A stretch of 64,000 bases of DNA from Burkholderia sp. NRF60-BP8 (lineage in GTDB: Bacteria > Pseudomonadota > Gammaproteobacteria > Burkholderiales > Burkholderiaceae): positions 2,232,001 through 2,296,000 of the forward strand of contig NZ_CP013373.1 of assembly GCF_001522585.2 (NCBI RefSeq), in the 5' to 3' direction. The translations under genes were made by a program, and so were the position numbers. Below the pieces are notes generated by a model that did no database searches, had not been told where the DNA came from, and saw only the letters and a program-made list of their open reading frames with translations. Shown piece by piece: positions 18,840 to 28,008 of this stretch (the stretch's first letter is position 1; each line of letters begins with the position of its first letter).

Positions 18840-20103
18840 GCGCATTCCGCGGGGCCTGCCGGCCCGCGCTGCCGCCGCGCTCGCCGCGACACTGCTTGCG
18901 CTGGCGCAGGCCGGCGCGCTGGCCGCGCCGCCCAAGCGCAGCGCCGCACCCCACTCGTTCGCGGTGGTATCGGGCGTCATCAACGGGCCGGCGGACGAAC
19001 CGGCCGCGCAGCGGCTGCTCGATGCGATCGCACGCGAGCGCAATCTCGCGTTCGTGGTCTACGCGGGCGATCTCAAAGGCCCGAAGGAAGCATGCCGCGA
19101 CACGCTGTATTCGCAGCGCGGCGCGATCCTGGATTCGGCGCGCGTGCCGCTCGTGTTCATTCCCGGCCACGACGACTGGATCGCGTGCAACACCGCGGCC
19201 GGCGGCGGCTACGATCCGGTCGAGCGGCTCGATTTCGTGCGACAGACGCTGCTCGCCGAGTCGGCGCTGCCCGACCCCGGTGCGCTGCAGATAACGAGGG
19301 AAAGCGAAGTCGCACGGTTCCGGCCATATCGCGAGAACGCACGCTGGATGCGCGACGACATCGTCTACGTCGCACTCAATGCGCCCGCGCCGAACAATCA
19401 TTATTTGACGGCGGGCGGCCGCAACGGCGAATTCGAGGACCGCATCATCGCGAACGGCTTCTGGATCGACCACGCCGCCGAATATGCGAAGCGGCGCGAA
19501 GCCCGCGCGATGGTCGTGATTTTCGAGGGCGATCCGCAGTTCGAACGCTACGAACGCTCGGAGCGCTTCGCGTGGCTGCGTTTCAACCGGCCGCGCGTGC
19601 GCGACGGCTTCCGTGAATTGAAACGAACGCTGGTGAAGGCGGCGGCGACGTTCCGCGGCCCGATACTGGTGATGCACGCGAGCGGCGAACCGCTGGCGAA
19701 CGGCTTTCTGATCGACCGTCCGCTGCATGCCGACGACGGTGAGCTGGTAGGAAACGTGACGCGCGTCGCGATCGGACCGCGCCATCCGGCGAATCAGTGG
19801 GTCAAGGTGACCGTATCGCCGGCGCGGCAGACGATCTTCAACGTGAGCCTGCAGGAGGTGCCGAAGAATCTGCCGGTGCCGCCCACGCTGCCGCTCGTGC
19901 CGCGCGACGACGTGCCGCTGCCGCAGATGCCGGAAATCCCCGCACTGCCGGCGCTGCCCGACGCGTCGTCGGTCGCGCCGCCGTTGCAGGGCGACGGCGC
20001 CGCACCGGGCGGCGCACCGGGCGGCGCGTCGTGGCCGGCACCGCCCGCCGCATCAGGGCCGGCGCCGGGCCTGCCGGCAAGCTCAGTGCAGCGTACGCCC
20101 TGA
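18820..20103 (+). CDS. exported metallophosphoesterase-like protein with proline-rich tail
   Basis: A 427-residue protein with a Sec signal peptide (hydrophobic about 14-34, probable cut near ALA). The mature part resembles the calcineurin-like phosphoesterase fold: VVSGVINGP at strand 1, YAGDLKG (GD motif), FIPGHDDW in place of GNHD/E, and [12 protein letters not shown] toward the end. The usual DxH of motif I is absent, so metal binding is incomplete and the enzyme may be inactive or altered. From about residue 345 on the tail is dominated by Pro, Ala and Gly. The ATG at 18820 lies inside the end of mutS (20-base overlap). The 3' end overlaps the convergent SlyD-type gene by 21 bases. Substrate unknown. 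Confidence 0.72.
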   Translation: MPTGTRKRIPRGLPARAAAALAATLLALAQAGALAAPPKRSAAPHSFAVVSGVINGPADEPAAQRLLDAIARERNLAFVVYAGDLKGPKEACRDTLYSQRGAILDSARVPLVFIPGHDDWIACNTAAGGGYDPVERLDFVRQTLLAESALPDPGALQITRESEVARFRPYRENARWMRDDIVYVALNAPAPNNHYLTAGGRNGEFEDRIIANGFWIDHAAEYAKRREARAMVVIFEGDPQFERYERSERFAWLRFNRPRVRDGFRELKRTLVKAAATFRGPILVMHASGEPLANGFLIDRPLHADDGELVGNVTRVAIGPRHPANQWVKVTVSPARQTIFNVSLQEVPKNLPVPPTLPLVPRDDVPLPQMPEIPALPALPDASSVAPPLQGDGAAPGGAPGGASWPAPPAASGPAPGLPASSVQRTP

Positions 20104-20625
20104 CGGCGCTTCGCCGTCCTCGTCGTCGTCCTCGTCGACGATCTCGAGCCCTTCCGCGCCATGCGCGTGCTCGTGCTCGATTTCGTCTTCGGTGGCTTCG
20201 CGAACGTCCTTCACGGTCAGCGCGAAACGCAGCGCCATGCCCGCCAGCGGGTGATTGCCGTCGAGCACGACCTTGTCTTCGGCGATATCGGTGACCGTAT
20301 AGATCAGCGAGTCGACTTCCTCGTCGGCGTCTTCCGGCGTGCCTTCGAACTGCATGCCCACTTCGAGCGGCTCGGGAAAACGATCGCGCGGCTCGATCTT
20401 CACGAGCTCGGGATCGTAGTCGCCGAAGGCGTCCTCCGGCTCGAGCTGGATCTGCGCCTGGTAGCCCGCCTCGTGCCCGTCGAGCTGTTCCTCGATCTTG
20501 GGGAACGTGCCATCATAGCCGCCGTGCAGATAGACCATCGGCTCGTCGCTTTCCTCGATCAGATTGCCCTGTGCGTCCGACAGCTTGTAAGTGACCGATA
20601 CGACGGTGTTTTTTGCGATTTTCAT
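20083..20625 (-). CDS. slyD: FKBP-type peptidyl-prolyl isomerase, SlyD family
   Basis: A 180-residue cytoplasmic SlyD-like isomerase and chaperone. The FKBP domain (about 1-65 and 130-150) surrounds an IF chaperone insert (about 70-125): YKLSDAQGNLIEES, VYLHGGYDGTFPKIEEQLDG, YQAQIQLEPEDAFGDYDPELV. Instead of the long His/Cys metal-binding tail of E. coli SlyD there is a short acidic tail (DEDDDEDGEA) with only a few histidines (EHEHAHG), so nickel delivery is uncertain. The ATG at 20625 is divergent from the JmjC oxygenase gene 32 bases away. Its last 21 bases overlap the convergent exported protein gene. Confidence 0.88.
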   Translation of the reverse strand: MKIAKNTVVSVTYKLSDAQGNLIEESDEPMVYLHGGYDGTFPKIEEQLDGHEAGYQAQIQLEPEDAFGDYDPELVKIEPRDRFPEPLEVGMQFEGTPEDADEEVDSLIYTVTDIAEDKVVLDGNHPLAGMALRFALTVKDVREATEDEIEHEHAHGAEGLEIVDEDDDEDGEAPSGRTLH

Positions 20626-20657
20626 CCAATTCTCCCAAGTACAAGTCCCATTATACG

Positions 20658-21878
20658 ATGCGCAACCGGTCTCAAGCCGAACCGCGGGATGCCGCTGCCG
20701 CCCCGCTCGGCGCGCCGCCCTCCGATCTTCCCACGCCGCTGCTCGGCGGCCTCACGCCGGCGCAATTCATGCGCGGCTACTGGCAGAAAAAGCCGCTGCT
20801 GATCCGCCAGGCAATTCCCGGCGTCGCGTCGCCGGTCACGCGCGACGCATTGTTCGAGCTCGCCGCCGACTATGACGCGGAATCGCGATTGATCACCCAT
20901 TTTCGTAACAAGTGGCAACTGGCGCACGGTCCGTTCGAGCCCGACTCGCTGCCTGCGGTCACGCGCAAATCCTGGACCTTGCTCGTGCAGGGGCTCGATC
21001 TGCACGTCGACGCGGCCCGCGCGCTGCTCGACCGCTTCCGCTTCATCCCTGACGCGCGGCTGGACGATCTGATGATCTCGTATGCGACGGACGGCGGCGG
21101 CGTCGGCCCGCACTTCGATTCATATGACGTATTCCTGCTGCAGGTCGAAGGCCGGCGCCGCTGGCGGGTCGGCGCGCAGAAGGATCTGTCGCTGCAGCCG
21201 GACGTGCCGCTGAAGATTCTCGAAAACTTCGAGCCGAGCGACGAATGGGTGCTGGAGCCCGGCGACATGCTGTACCTGCCGCCGCACATCGCGCACGACG
21301 GCGTCGCCGAAGGCGAGTGCATGACTTGCTCGATCGGCTTCCGGGCCCCGTCCGCCGGCGAGCTGGGCGCCCAGTTCCTGTACTACCTCGCGGAGCGCGG
21401 CGGCCTGCGCGACGCGCGCGGCGACGACCTCTACCGCGATCCGAAGCAGCCGGCCGTCGACGCGCCCGCGCAATTGCCGCCGGCCATGATCGACCGTGTC
21501 GCCGAGATCGTCGACGCGATCCGCTGGCGCAAGCGCGACGTCGCCGAATTCCTCGGCTGCTACCTGAGCGAGCCCAAACCGAGCGTCGTTTTCGACCCGC
21601 CCGAGCGTCCGCTATCCGAGGCCGCGTTCGTCACGCAAGCGTCACGCCGTGGCGTGCGTCTCGACAGAAGGGCTGCATTGATGTATAACGCGCGCTCGTA
21701 CTTCATTAATGGCGAGGAAGGGCCGCTCGAGCAAGCCGATGAATGGCTGCCCGAATTGGCCAATCGACGCCAGATGGAGGCGAAACGGTTTGTAACACTA
21801 TCCCGGGTTCCGTCGATGACAGCTTTGTTGCACGAGTGGTATCGTGCGGGCTGGATACGGGTCGGAAGCCGGAATTAG
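20658..21878 (+). CDS. JmjC/cupin-domain ribosomal oxygenase, RoxA (YcfD) type
   Basis: A 406-residue Fe(II)/2-oxoglutarate oxygenase. The metal triad is His152-Asp154 (GPHFDSYDVFLLQ) with His213 (YLPPHIAHDG). The domain order, JmjC core then dimerisation and winged-helix-like C-terminus, is that of E. coli YcfD/RoxA, which hydroxylates Arg81 of ribosomal protein L16. TRKSWTLLVQGLDLH near residue 105 is also typical. The ATG at 20658 (MRNRSQAEPRD) was preferred to an upstream start that would overlap the divergent slyD promoter. A proline/alanine-rich N-terminal tail of about 25 residues precedes the core. L16 as substrate is inferred from the family. Confidence 0.86.
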   Translation: MRNRSQAEPRDAAAAPLGAPPSDLPTPLLGGLTPAQFMRGYWQKKPLLIRQAIPGVASPVTRDALFELAADYDAESRLITHFRNKWQLAHGPFEPDSLPAVTRKSWTLLVQGLDLHVDAARALLDRFRFIPDARLDDLMISYATDGGGVGPHFDSYDVFLLQVEGRRRWRVGAQKDLSLQPDVPLKILENFEPSDEWVLEPGDMLYLPPHIAHDGVAEGECMTCSIGFRAPSAGELGAQFLYYLAERGGLRDARGDDLYRDPKQPAVDAPAQLPPAMIDRVAEIVDAIRWRKRDVAEFLGCYLSEPKPSVVFDPPERPLSEAAFVTQASRRGVRLDRRAALMYNARSYFINGEEGPLEQADEWLPELANRRQMEAKRFVTLSRVPSMTALLHEWYRAGWIRVGSRN

Positions 21879-21897
21879 TGTGAGTCGCCCCGTATGC

Positions 21898-21921
21898 CCG
21901 TACAGATCAAATTCTGTATGG
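21898..21921. promoter_or_regulatory. inverted repeat upstream of the alanine-rich lipoprotein gene
   Basis: CCGTACAGA, a 6-base AT-rich spacer, and TCTGTATGG form a 9-bp arm pair with one G-T position. It lies about 30 bases before the -35-like element of the next gene and 20 bases after the oxygenase stop. It has no T-run, so an operator is more likely than a terminator. Confidence 0.35.
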
Positions 21922-21949
21922 GAAAGACAACGTATTGACCCCGCATTTG

Positions 21950-21978
21950 TCGACGGTCGATAGGAAAGTGCATATAAT
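21950..21978 (+). promoter_or_regulatory. sigma-70-type promoter of the alanine-rich lipoprotein gene
   Basis: A perfect -10 TATAAT at 21973-21978 is preceded after 17 bases by TCGACG (four of six to consensus) at 21950-21955. Transcription would start near 21985, leaving a leader of about 125 bases before the start codon at 22110. Confidence 0.65.
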
Positions 21979-22109
21979 TTCCGCCCAAGCCGTAGGGAAG
22001 ATTCACGCTCTAGAAGTGCGTCTCCACCAGCGGCCCAGGTCGGTGTTGGAGCACATTACCGGTATTGTTTCGCGCTGTTGCTTACCTTTAACCATAAAAG
22101 GACGTGATC

Positions 22110-22373
22110 ATGAAGAAATCCCTCCTCGTAGCTTCCCTGTTGGCTGCTGTTGCACTGGCTGCTTGCAACAAGAGCGCTGATCAAGCTGCTTCGTCGGCTG
22201 CAAGCGACGCGGCTGCTGCTGCTTCGTCGGCTGCTTCGGCAGTTGCTGGTGCTGCGAGCGACGCTTCGGCTGCTGCTTCGTCGGCAACGGCTGCTGCGAG
22301 CGACGCTGCTGCTGCAGTGGCGTCGGCTGCTTCGGCAGCGACGGCTGCTCCGGCTTCGGGCGCAAGCCAGTAA
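22110..22373 (+). CDS. small alanine/serine-rich lipoprotein with 11-residue repeats
   Basis: An 87-residue protein with a lipoprotein signal peptide; the lipobox ends in Cys19 (ALAAC). Mature residues from 28 to about 82 are nearly all Ala, Ser, Val, Thr and Asp, arranged in five 11-residue units (for example SSAASDAAAAA, then SSAASAVAGAA), which correspond to 33-base units at 22191-22355. Such hendecad patterns form one long helix. It resembles in build, not sequence, the Lpp envelope lipoprotein, but has no C-terminal lysine. Codon use is unlike its neighbours, with many GCT alanine codons, as in very highly expressed genes. It has its own promoter and a strong terminator. Function unknown. 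Confidence 0.85.
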   Translation: MKKSLLVASLLAAVALAACNKSADQAASSAASDAAAAASSAASAVAGAASDASAAASSATAAASDAAAAVASAASAATAAPASGASQ

Positions 22374-22390
22374 GCCTTCAGCATCAGCTG

Positions 22391-22420
22391 AAAAAAACCG
22401 GCCCGAGGGCCGGTTTTTTT
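22391..22420 (+). terminator. strong intrinsic terminator
   Basis: A run of seven A, the stem ACCGGCCC/GGGCCGGT with a 3-base loop, then seven T. It is symmetrical and could also stop transcription coming from the minus strand. It lies 18 bases after the lipoprotein stop codon. Confidence 0.93.
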
Positions 22421-22486
22421 ACGTCTGCCGCTTTCGAATCGCGCGCCCGGCAGCCGCTTGAAGCTGCCGCATCAACCCCTGCCCGC

Positions 22487-23263
22487 TCACACGAGCATCA
22501 GCCAGTCGAAGCCCGCGTCCTGCGAGGCCACGATCACGTCCTCCCCGTCCGTCCCGAGTACACCGCCAAACGCCTGGCGAGCCAGTTCCGGCAGGTTGTT
22601 CTGCTGGCTTAGATGGGCCGCGACCAGATGCTGGAGACGGCTGCGTTCGAGCGACGCGAGGATGTCCGCCGCCGCGTCGTTGCTCAGGTGGCCGTGATTG
22701 CCGCCGATCCGCGCCTTCAGCGACTGCGGATAGCGGCTGGCGGCCAGCATCGCGGTATCGTGGTTGGATTCGAGCACCAGCGCGTCACAGCCGCTCAGGA
22801 CGGCCGTGATGTGCGGCGTGGCCATCCCGACGTCCGTCAGCACGCCGAGCCGGCGGCTTCCGTCCGTGAAGACGAACTGGAGCGGTTCCCGCGCATCGTG
22901 GGGGACCGTATAGGGCATCACGGCCAGATCGCGTATCGCGGCCGTCTCGTCGCCCCACAGCACGTGGAGATCGACATCGGCCTCGTCCGCGCCGACCGCG
23001 CGCGCGGTGCCCCAGCTCATGTAGAGCGGCAGCGACGCACGGCGTGCGAGCGTCAGCGCACTGCCGACGTGGTCGCTGTGTTCATGGGTAATGAGGATCG
23101 CATCGAGATCGGCGATGCAGAGATTCAGTCGGCCGAGCCGGCGCTCGACCTCCTTGGCGGAAAAGCCGCAGTCGAGCAGCACGCGGGTGGTCGTCGTGCC
23201 GCTCGTGGCCTCGACGACCAGCGCGTTGCCTTCGCTGCCGCTTCCGAGGCTGGCGAATCGCAC
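22487..23263 (-). CDS. MBL-fold metallo-hydrolase (YycJ/WalJ-like)
   Basis: A 258-residue metallo-beta-lactamase-fold enzyme with the dinuclear metal motif THEHSDHVG (His60 to His65), then SNHD and HLSQQN histidines. The opening MRFASLGSGSEGNALVVE is characteristic of the YycJ/WalJ branch, which in Bacillus is linked to DNA processing or cell-wall control. Substrate here is unknown. The start is a GTG at 23263, only four bases after the bamC stop, so the two are translated from one transcript. It ends the minus-strand run bamC to here, 66 bases from the terminator at 22.4 kb. Confidence 0.88.
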   Translation of the reverse strand: MRFASLGSGSEGNALVVEATSGTTTTRVLLDCGFSAKEVERRLGRLNLCIADLDAILITHEHSDHVGSALTLARRASLPLYMSWGTARAVGADEADVDLHVLWGDETAAIRDLAVMPYTVPHDAREPLQFVFTDGSRRLGVLTDVGMATPHITAVLSGCDALVLESNHDTAMLAASRYPQSLKARIGGNHGHLSNDAAADILASLERSRLQHLVAAHLSQQNNLPELARQAFGGVLGTDGEDVIVASQDAGFDWLMLV

Positions 23264-23267
23264 GCGC

Positions 23268-24413
23268 TCAGTTCAGTTGCGCGTGCAGCAGCGAGATGAG
23301 CCGCTGCGCGTCCGACGAGTTGTCGATCTGGCCGTCCGCGCCGACCACGGCGACCTGCGTACCGCCATTGCCCTGCGCGCGCACGTTGATCAGATATTCC
23401 TTGCCGGGCTTGGCCGCCGACGGGCCGCCGTAGAACAGCTTGCCGAACAGACCGTCACGCTTGAGCTCTTCCATCGAGTTCGCGTAGCGCACGGTGTAGA
23501 CCCCCTTCTCGCGGTCGCGATTGTCGACCGTGAAGTTGGTCCGGTCGAGCGCCAGGCCCACGCGCAACCACGCGCGGTCGAACGACTCGGCCAGTTGCAG
23601 CGTCGCTGCACCGCCGCTCGTGTCGGCGACCTGCGCCGGCGCCGTCGCGGGGCGCGCATCGGTCAGCAACTGCTTCGCCTGCGCGTCGGTCAGGCCGAAC
23701 TTCTGCATCAGCTTCGACAGGAACACGGCTTCGAGCACCGGGTTGCGCGGACGCTCTTCCCAGCGCGACGACGTGCCGCCCTGCGGGCCGACCATCATTT
23801 CTTCCATCGCGCTGTGCGTGATCGAGATGTCGGTGTTGCCGTCCGACGTCCGGTTCACGAGCGTGCGGAAGCGGTCGCGCGTCCCCGACGAATAGGCGAA
23901 ATCGATGACCTTGCCGATCGTGCGACGGAACCAGTCGTCCGGAATGTTCGCGCGGTTCTCGGCCCAGTCGGTGGCCATGATGCCCGTCGACGGCGCATCG
24001 GTCTTCAGCGAGAAGCCGTTCTCCTGCCAGAACTCCTTCAGGATCGGCCACAGCTGCTCGGGCGTCCGGCCGTCGACGACGAGCCAGCGGCGATCGCCGT
24101 CGCGCTCGATGTGCATGCCGAGCGGATCCTGCGCGCTCGGGATGCCGTCGGTCGCATTGCCGGCCTGCGTCGTGGCCCGCGGCGGCAGCGTGCCGAGCCC
24201 GGCATTGGTCGGCGGCGCGACGAACTGCTGCGTCGTCGGCACCGGCTTCAGGTCGCTCGGCACCGCGAGCGGCGGCGCCGAACCAGTGTTCTTGTAGTTG
24301 ACCCGGTCAGGGGCCAGGTAGTCGTTCAGCGTATCGCAGCCGGCGAGCGCGCCCAGCGCCAGCGCCATCACCGACAACTGGACGGCACGAGAGGAAAAGG
24401 CGAAACGTTTCAT
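23268..24413 (-). CDS. bamC: outer membrane assembly lipoprotein BamC
   Basis: BamC is an accessory lipoprotein of the BAM complex that inserts beta-barrel proteins in the outer membrane. The 381-residue precursor has a lipobox ending in Cys26 (ALAGC), an extended N-terminal stretch (residues 27-95, including the conserved LNDYLAPDRVNYKN that lies against BamD), and two helix-grip domains, the first around DGRTPEQLWPILKEFWQENGF. The length is slightly greater than in E. coli (344). It follows dapA on the same strand after 111 bases, the dapA-bamC order also seen in E. coli, with a GC hairpin in the gap. Confidence 0.93.
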   Translation of the reverse strand: MKRFAFSSRAVQLSVMALALGALAGCDTLNDYLAPDRVNYKNTGSAPPLAVPSDLKPVPTTQQFVAPPTNAGLGTLPPRATTQAGNATDGIPSAQDPLGMHIERDGDRRWLVVDGRTPEQLWPILKEFWQENGFSLKTDAPSTGIMATDWAENRANIPDDWFRRTIGKVIDFAYSSGTRDRFRTLVNRTSDGNTDISITHSAMEEMMVGPQGGTSSRWEERPRNPVLEAVFLSKLMQKFGLTDAQAKQLLTDARPATAPAQVADTSGGAATLQLAESFDRAWLRVGLALDRTNFTVDNRDREKGVYTVRYANSMEELKRDGLFGKLFYGGPSAAKPGKEYLINVRAQGNGGTQVAVVGADGQIDNSSDAQRLISLLHAQLN

Positions 24414-24495
24414 GAAATCCTTCGTCTTGCTAGAACGCTCGTCAGGAGCGGCGCCGGACGGAGCCGGCCGGTGCGGGTTGATCAGGGGTCGAGCC

Positions 24496-24518
24496 GGCGG
24501 CCGCAGGACGCGGCCGCC
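24496..24518. other. perfect GC hairpin between dapA and bamC
   Basis: A 9-bp perfect stem (GGCGGCCGC / GCGGCCGCC) with a 5-base loop lies between the dapA stop and the bamC start. No T-run follows on either strand. It could be a transcript-stabilising or partial termination element. Confidence 0.45.
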
Positions 24519-24524
24519 TCGGCA

Positions 24525-25430
<906 letters not shown>

Positions 25431-25476
25431 GAAACGCGATTGATTGTGTACCGGTAAACATTGAGATTGTAGCGGA

Positions 25477-26079
25477 TTAGCCGGGCAGTTCGTAACGTGG
25501 AATTCCCGCCCCCGCCTTTGGGGTCGCGCCCTCGCGCACTGCGCAAAGACGCTGGACGAACGCCTCGCGCGGCGCGGCGACGAAACCGTCCTCGTACGCG
25601 ACCGCCCGCAGATGGCCGTGCACGGCGTCCAGCAACTCGCCCGGGGCGAGCAGGAACGCGGGGTTGGACGGCTTTCCGACCGTTTCGTTTCCTTGCGCGA
25701 AGGTTTCGTAGATCAGCACGCCGCCCGGCGCCACGGCAGCGAGCAGATGGGGCCAGAGCGGGCGATGCAGATAGTTCGTGACGATCACGGCCGCGAACCG
25801 CTCGTCGGCCGGCAGCGGCCATGGCGCGCCTTCGAGATCGGCGGCGCGGGCGGCGACGCCGGGAATCGCGCGCAACGCGGCCAGCGCAGCCGGATCGCGG
25901 TCGAGCGCGACGACCGGATGCCCGCGCGACGCGAACCAGCGCGCATGGCGGCCGCCGCCCGCCGCGACGTCGAGCACCGCCCCGCCGGCCCGCACGAGCC
26001 GCGCCCATTGCTCGACCCAGCGCGACGGCTCGGTCTGGCCGACGTGGCCGCCCGCGGCGGCGATGACGGACTCGCTCAT
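25477..26079 (-). CDS. class I SAM-dependent methyltransferase
   Basis: A 200-residue protein with the class I Rossmann signature: [15 protein letters not shown] (motif I) near residue 36, [12 protein letters not shown] with the acidic end of strand 2, and [16 protein letters not shown] in motif IV. It is a minimal methyltransferase with no added substrate domain, so the substrate cannot be read from sequence. The ATG at 26079 begins [11 protein letters not shown], eight bases after the trpS stop; the open frame extends further upstream inside trpS, but that part is the trpS gene in another frame. Probably co-transcribed with trpS and dapA. Confidence 0.85.
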   Translation of the reverse strand: MSESVIAAAGGHVGQTEPSRWVEQWARLVRAGGAVLDVAAGGGRHARWFASRGHPVVALDRDPAALAALRAIPGVAARAADLEGAPWPLPADERFAAVIVTNYLHRPLWPHLLAAVAPGGVLIYETFAQGNETVGKPSNPAFLLAPGELLDAVHGHLRAVAYEDGFVAAPREAFVQRLCAVREGATPKAGAGIPRYELPG

Positions 26080-26087
26080 GCGCCGGA

Positions 26088-27290
26088 TCAGTTGTACGAC
26101 AGGCCCATCGCGTCGCGCACGTCGCGCATCGTTTCCGTCGCGTACTTGCGCGCCTTGTCGCAACCGTCCGCGACGATCGCACGCAACAGCGACGGATCGT
26201 CCATGTACTTCTGCGCACGCTCGAGCATCGGCTGCTGTTCGCGCAGGATGCCTTCGACGACCGGCTGCTTGCAGTCGAGGCAACCGATGCCTGCCGAGCG
26301 GCAGCCCTTCTGCACCCATTCGTGCGTCGCTTCGTCCGTATAGACCTGGTGAAGCTGCCACACCGGGCACTTGTCGGGATCGCCCGGATCGGTGCGGCGC
26401 ACGCGTGCGGGATCGGTCGGCATCGTACGGACCTTCTTCGTGATCGTCTCGGCGTCTTCACGCAGGCCGATCGTGTTGCCGTACGACTTGGACATCTTCT
26501 GCCCGTCGAGGCCCGGCATCCGCGACGCTTCGGTCAGCAGCGCCTGCGGCTCGACCAGGATGATCTTGCGTGCGCCTTCGAGATAGCCGAACAGGCGCTC
26601 GCGGTCGCTCATCGACAGGCTTTGCGATTCCTGCAGCATCGCGCGCGCCTGTTCGAGCGCCTCGTCGTCGCCTTCCTGCTGATACGCGTTACGCAACTCG
26701 TGATAGAGCTTCGCGCGCTTGCCGCCGAGCTTCTTCGCGGCTTCGAGCGCCTTCTCCTCGAAACCGGGCTCGCGGCCGTACAGGTAGTTGAAGCGGCGCG
26801 CGATCTCGCGCGTCATCTCGACGTGCGGCACCTGGTCCTCGCCGACCGGCACGAGCGAGCCGCGATACAGCAGGATGTCGGCGGCCATCAGCACCGGATA
26901 GCCGAGGAAGCCGTAGGTGGACAGATCCTTGTCCTTCAGCTTCTCCATCTGCTCCTTGTAGGTCGGCACGCGTTCGAGCCAGCCGAGCGGCGTGCTCATG
27001 CCGAGCAGCAGCGCGAGTTCCGCGTGCTCGGGCACCTTGCTCTGGATGAACAGCGTCGCCTGCGCCGGGTCGATGCCCGACGCGAGCCAGTCGATCAGCA
27101 CGTCCCACACGTTCTTCTCGATGACCTCGGGCGTCTCGTAGTGCGTCGTCAGCGCATGCCAGTCGACGACGCAGAAGAAGCACGGGTACTCGGACTGCAG
27201 CTTCACCCAGTTTTTCAGCACGCCGTGGTAATGACCGAGGTGCAGCGACCCGGTGGGTCGCATGCCGGAGAAAATACGTTCTGGGAACAT
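26088..27290 (-). CDS. trpS: tryptophan--tRNA ligase
   Basis: TrpRS charges tRNA-Trp. The 400-residue protein is longer than the E. coli enzyme (334). The class I signatures are SGMRPTGSLHLGHYHG (HIGH at residues near 15-18) and GQKMSKSYGNTI. The extra length lies mainly in an insertion before KMSKS (KALEAAKKLGGKRAKLYHELRN onward) and in a C-terminal cysteine segment, CRSAGIGCLDCKQP, which may bind a metal; both occur in the longer proteobacterial TrpRS type. The ATG at 27290 (MFPERIFSGMRP) lies eight bases after the M50 protease stop. Same-strand spacing indicates co-transcription from yciO through dapA. Confidence 0.96.
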   Translation of the reverse strand: MFPERIFSGMRPTGSLHLGHYHGVLKNWVKLQSEYPCFFCVVDWHALTTHYETPEVIEKNVWDVLIDWLASGIDPAQATLFIQSKVPEHAELALLLGMSTPLGWLERVPTYKEQMEKLKDKDLSTYGFLGYPVLMAADILLYRGSLVPVGEDQVPHVEMTREIARRFNYLYGREPGFEEKALEAAKKLGGKRAKLYHELRNAYQQEGDDEALEQARAMLQESQSLSMSDRERLFGYLEGARKIILVEPQALLTEASRMPGLDGQKMSKSYGNTIGLREDAETITKKVRTMPTDPARVRRTDPGDPDKCPVWQLHQVYTDEATHEWVQKGCRSAGIGCLDCKQPVVEGILREQQPMLERAQKYMDDPSLLRAIVADGCDKARKYATETMRDVRDAMGLSYN

Positions 27291-27298
27291 GATTGTCG

Positions 27299-27961
27299 TT
27301 AGAAAAGCGAGGCGAAGGGAGACAGGACGGCGCTCAGGACGGCGTAACCGACGTTGACGAGCGGACGCAGCCAGAAATTCGTCAGCACGCCCGTCGTGAC
27401 GAGCACGAGGACGATGATGAAACCGTACGGCTCGATGCGCGACAGCGCGATCGATTGCCTGGTCGGCAGCAGCGCCGCCAGGATGCGGCCGCCGTCGAGC
27501 GGCGGCAGCGGGAACAGGTTCAGCACGCCGAGCACGAGGTTCGCGCTGACGCCGGCGAACGCCATCCGCGTGAAGAACGGCTCGTCGATGCCGACGGCCG
27601 GCAGCACGAGGGTCAGCAGGCCCCAGACCAGCGCCTGCACGAAGTTGCAGGCCGGCCCCGCGAGCGCGACCCACAGGCTGCCCCAGCGCGGATTGCGCAG
27701 GTTGCCGAACGACACCGGCACCGGCTTCGCATAGCCGAACAGGAACGCGCCGCCGGTCAGGAAGTACATCGCGAGCGGAATCGCGATCGTGCCGAGCGGG
27801 TCGATGTGGCGCATCGGATTGAACGACACGCGCCCCATCGCGTAGGCGGTGTTGTCGCCGAGCAGGCGCGCGGCGTAACCATGCGCGGCCTCGTGCAGCG
27901 TGATCGCGAAGATCACGGGCAGCGCGTAGACGGCGATGGTCTGTATCAGGGAAGCATCCAT
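27299..27961 (-). CDS. site-2 protease family (M50) membrane metalloprotease
   Basis: A 220-residue multi-pass membrane protein. The zinc-site HEAAH is at residues 23-27 within the first hydrophobic segment, and the third ligand is in NLFPLPPLDGGRI. It is the short YwhC/SpoIVFB-like type without PDZ domains, unlike RseP. About five or six membrane segments are visible. Its substrate is unknown. It sits between yciO and trpS with 8- and 47-base gaps, an arrangement familiar from other betaproteobacteria, so it is probably in one operon with them. Confidence 0.9.
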   Translation of the reverse strand: MDASLIQTIAVYALPVIFAITLHEAAHGYAARLLGDNTAYAMGRVSFNPMRHIDPLGTIAIPLAMYFLTGGAFLFGYAKPVPVSFGNLRNPRWGSLWVALAGPACNFVQALVWGLLTLVLPAVGIDEPFFTRMAFAGVSANLVLGVLNLFPLPPLDGGRILAALLPTRQSIALSRIEPYGFIIVLVLVTTGVLTNFWLRPLVNVGYAVLSAVLSPFASLF

Positions 27962-28008
27962 ATCGCGTTATTGTAACAAGCGCACTCGCGCAAAAATGGC
28001 ACGGCGCG

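Noticed and set aside
15555..19043. A 1162-codon open frame on the minus strand opposite mutS
   Set aside because: It is antisense to mutS and its neighbours, is arginine-, alanine- and valine-rich without motifs, and follows from GC-rich codon bias in the real genes.
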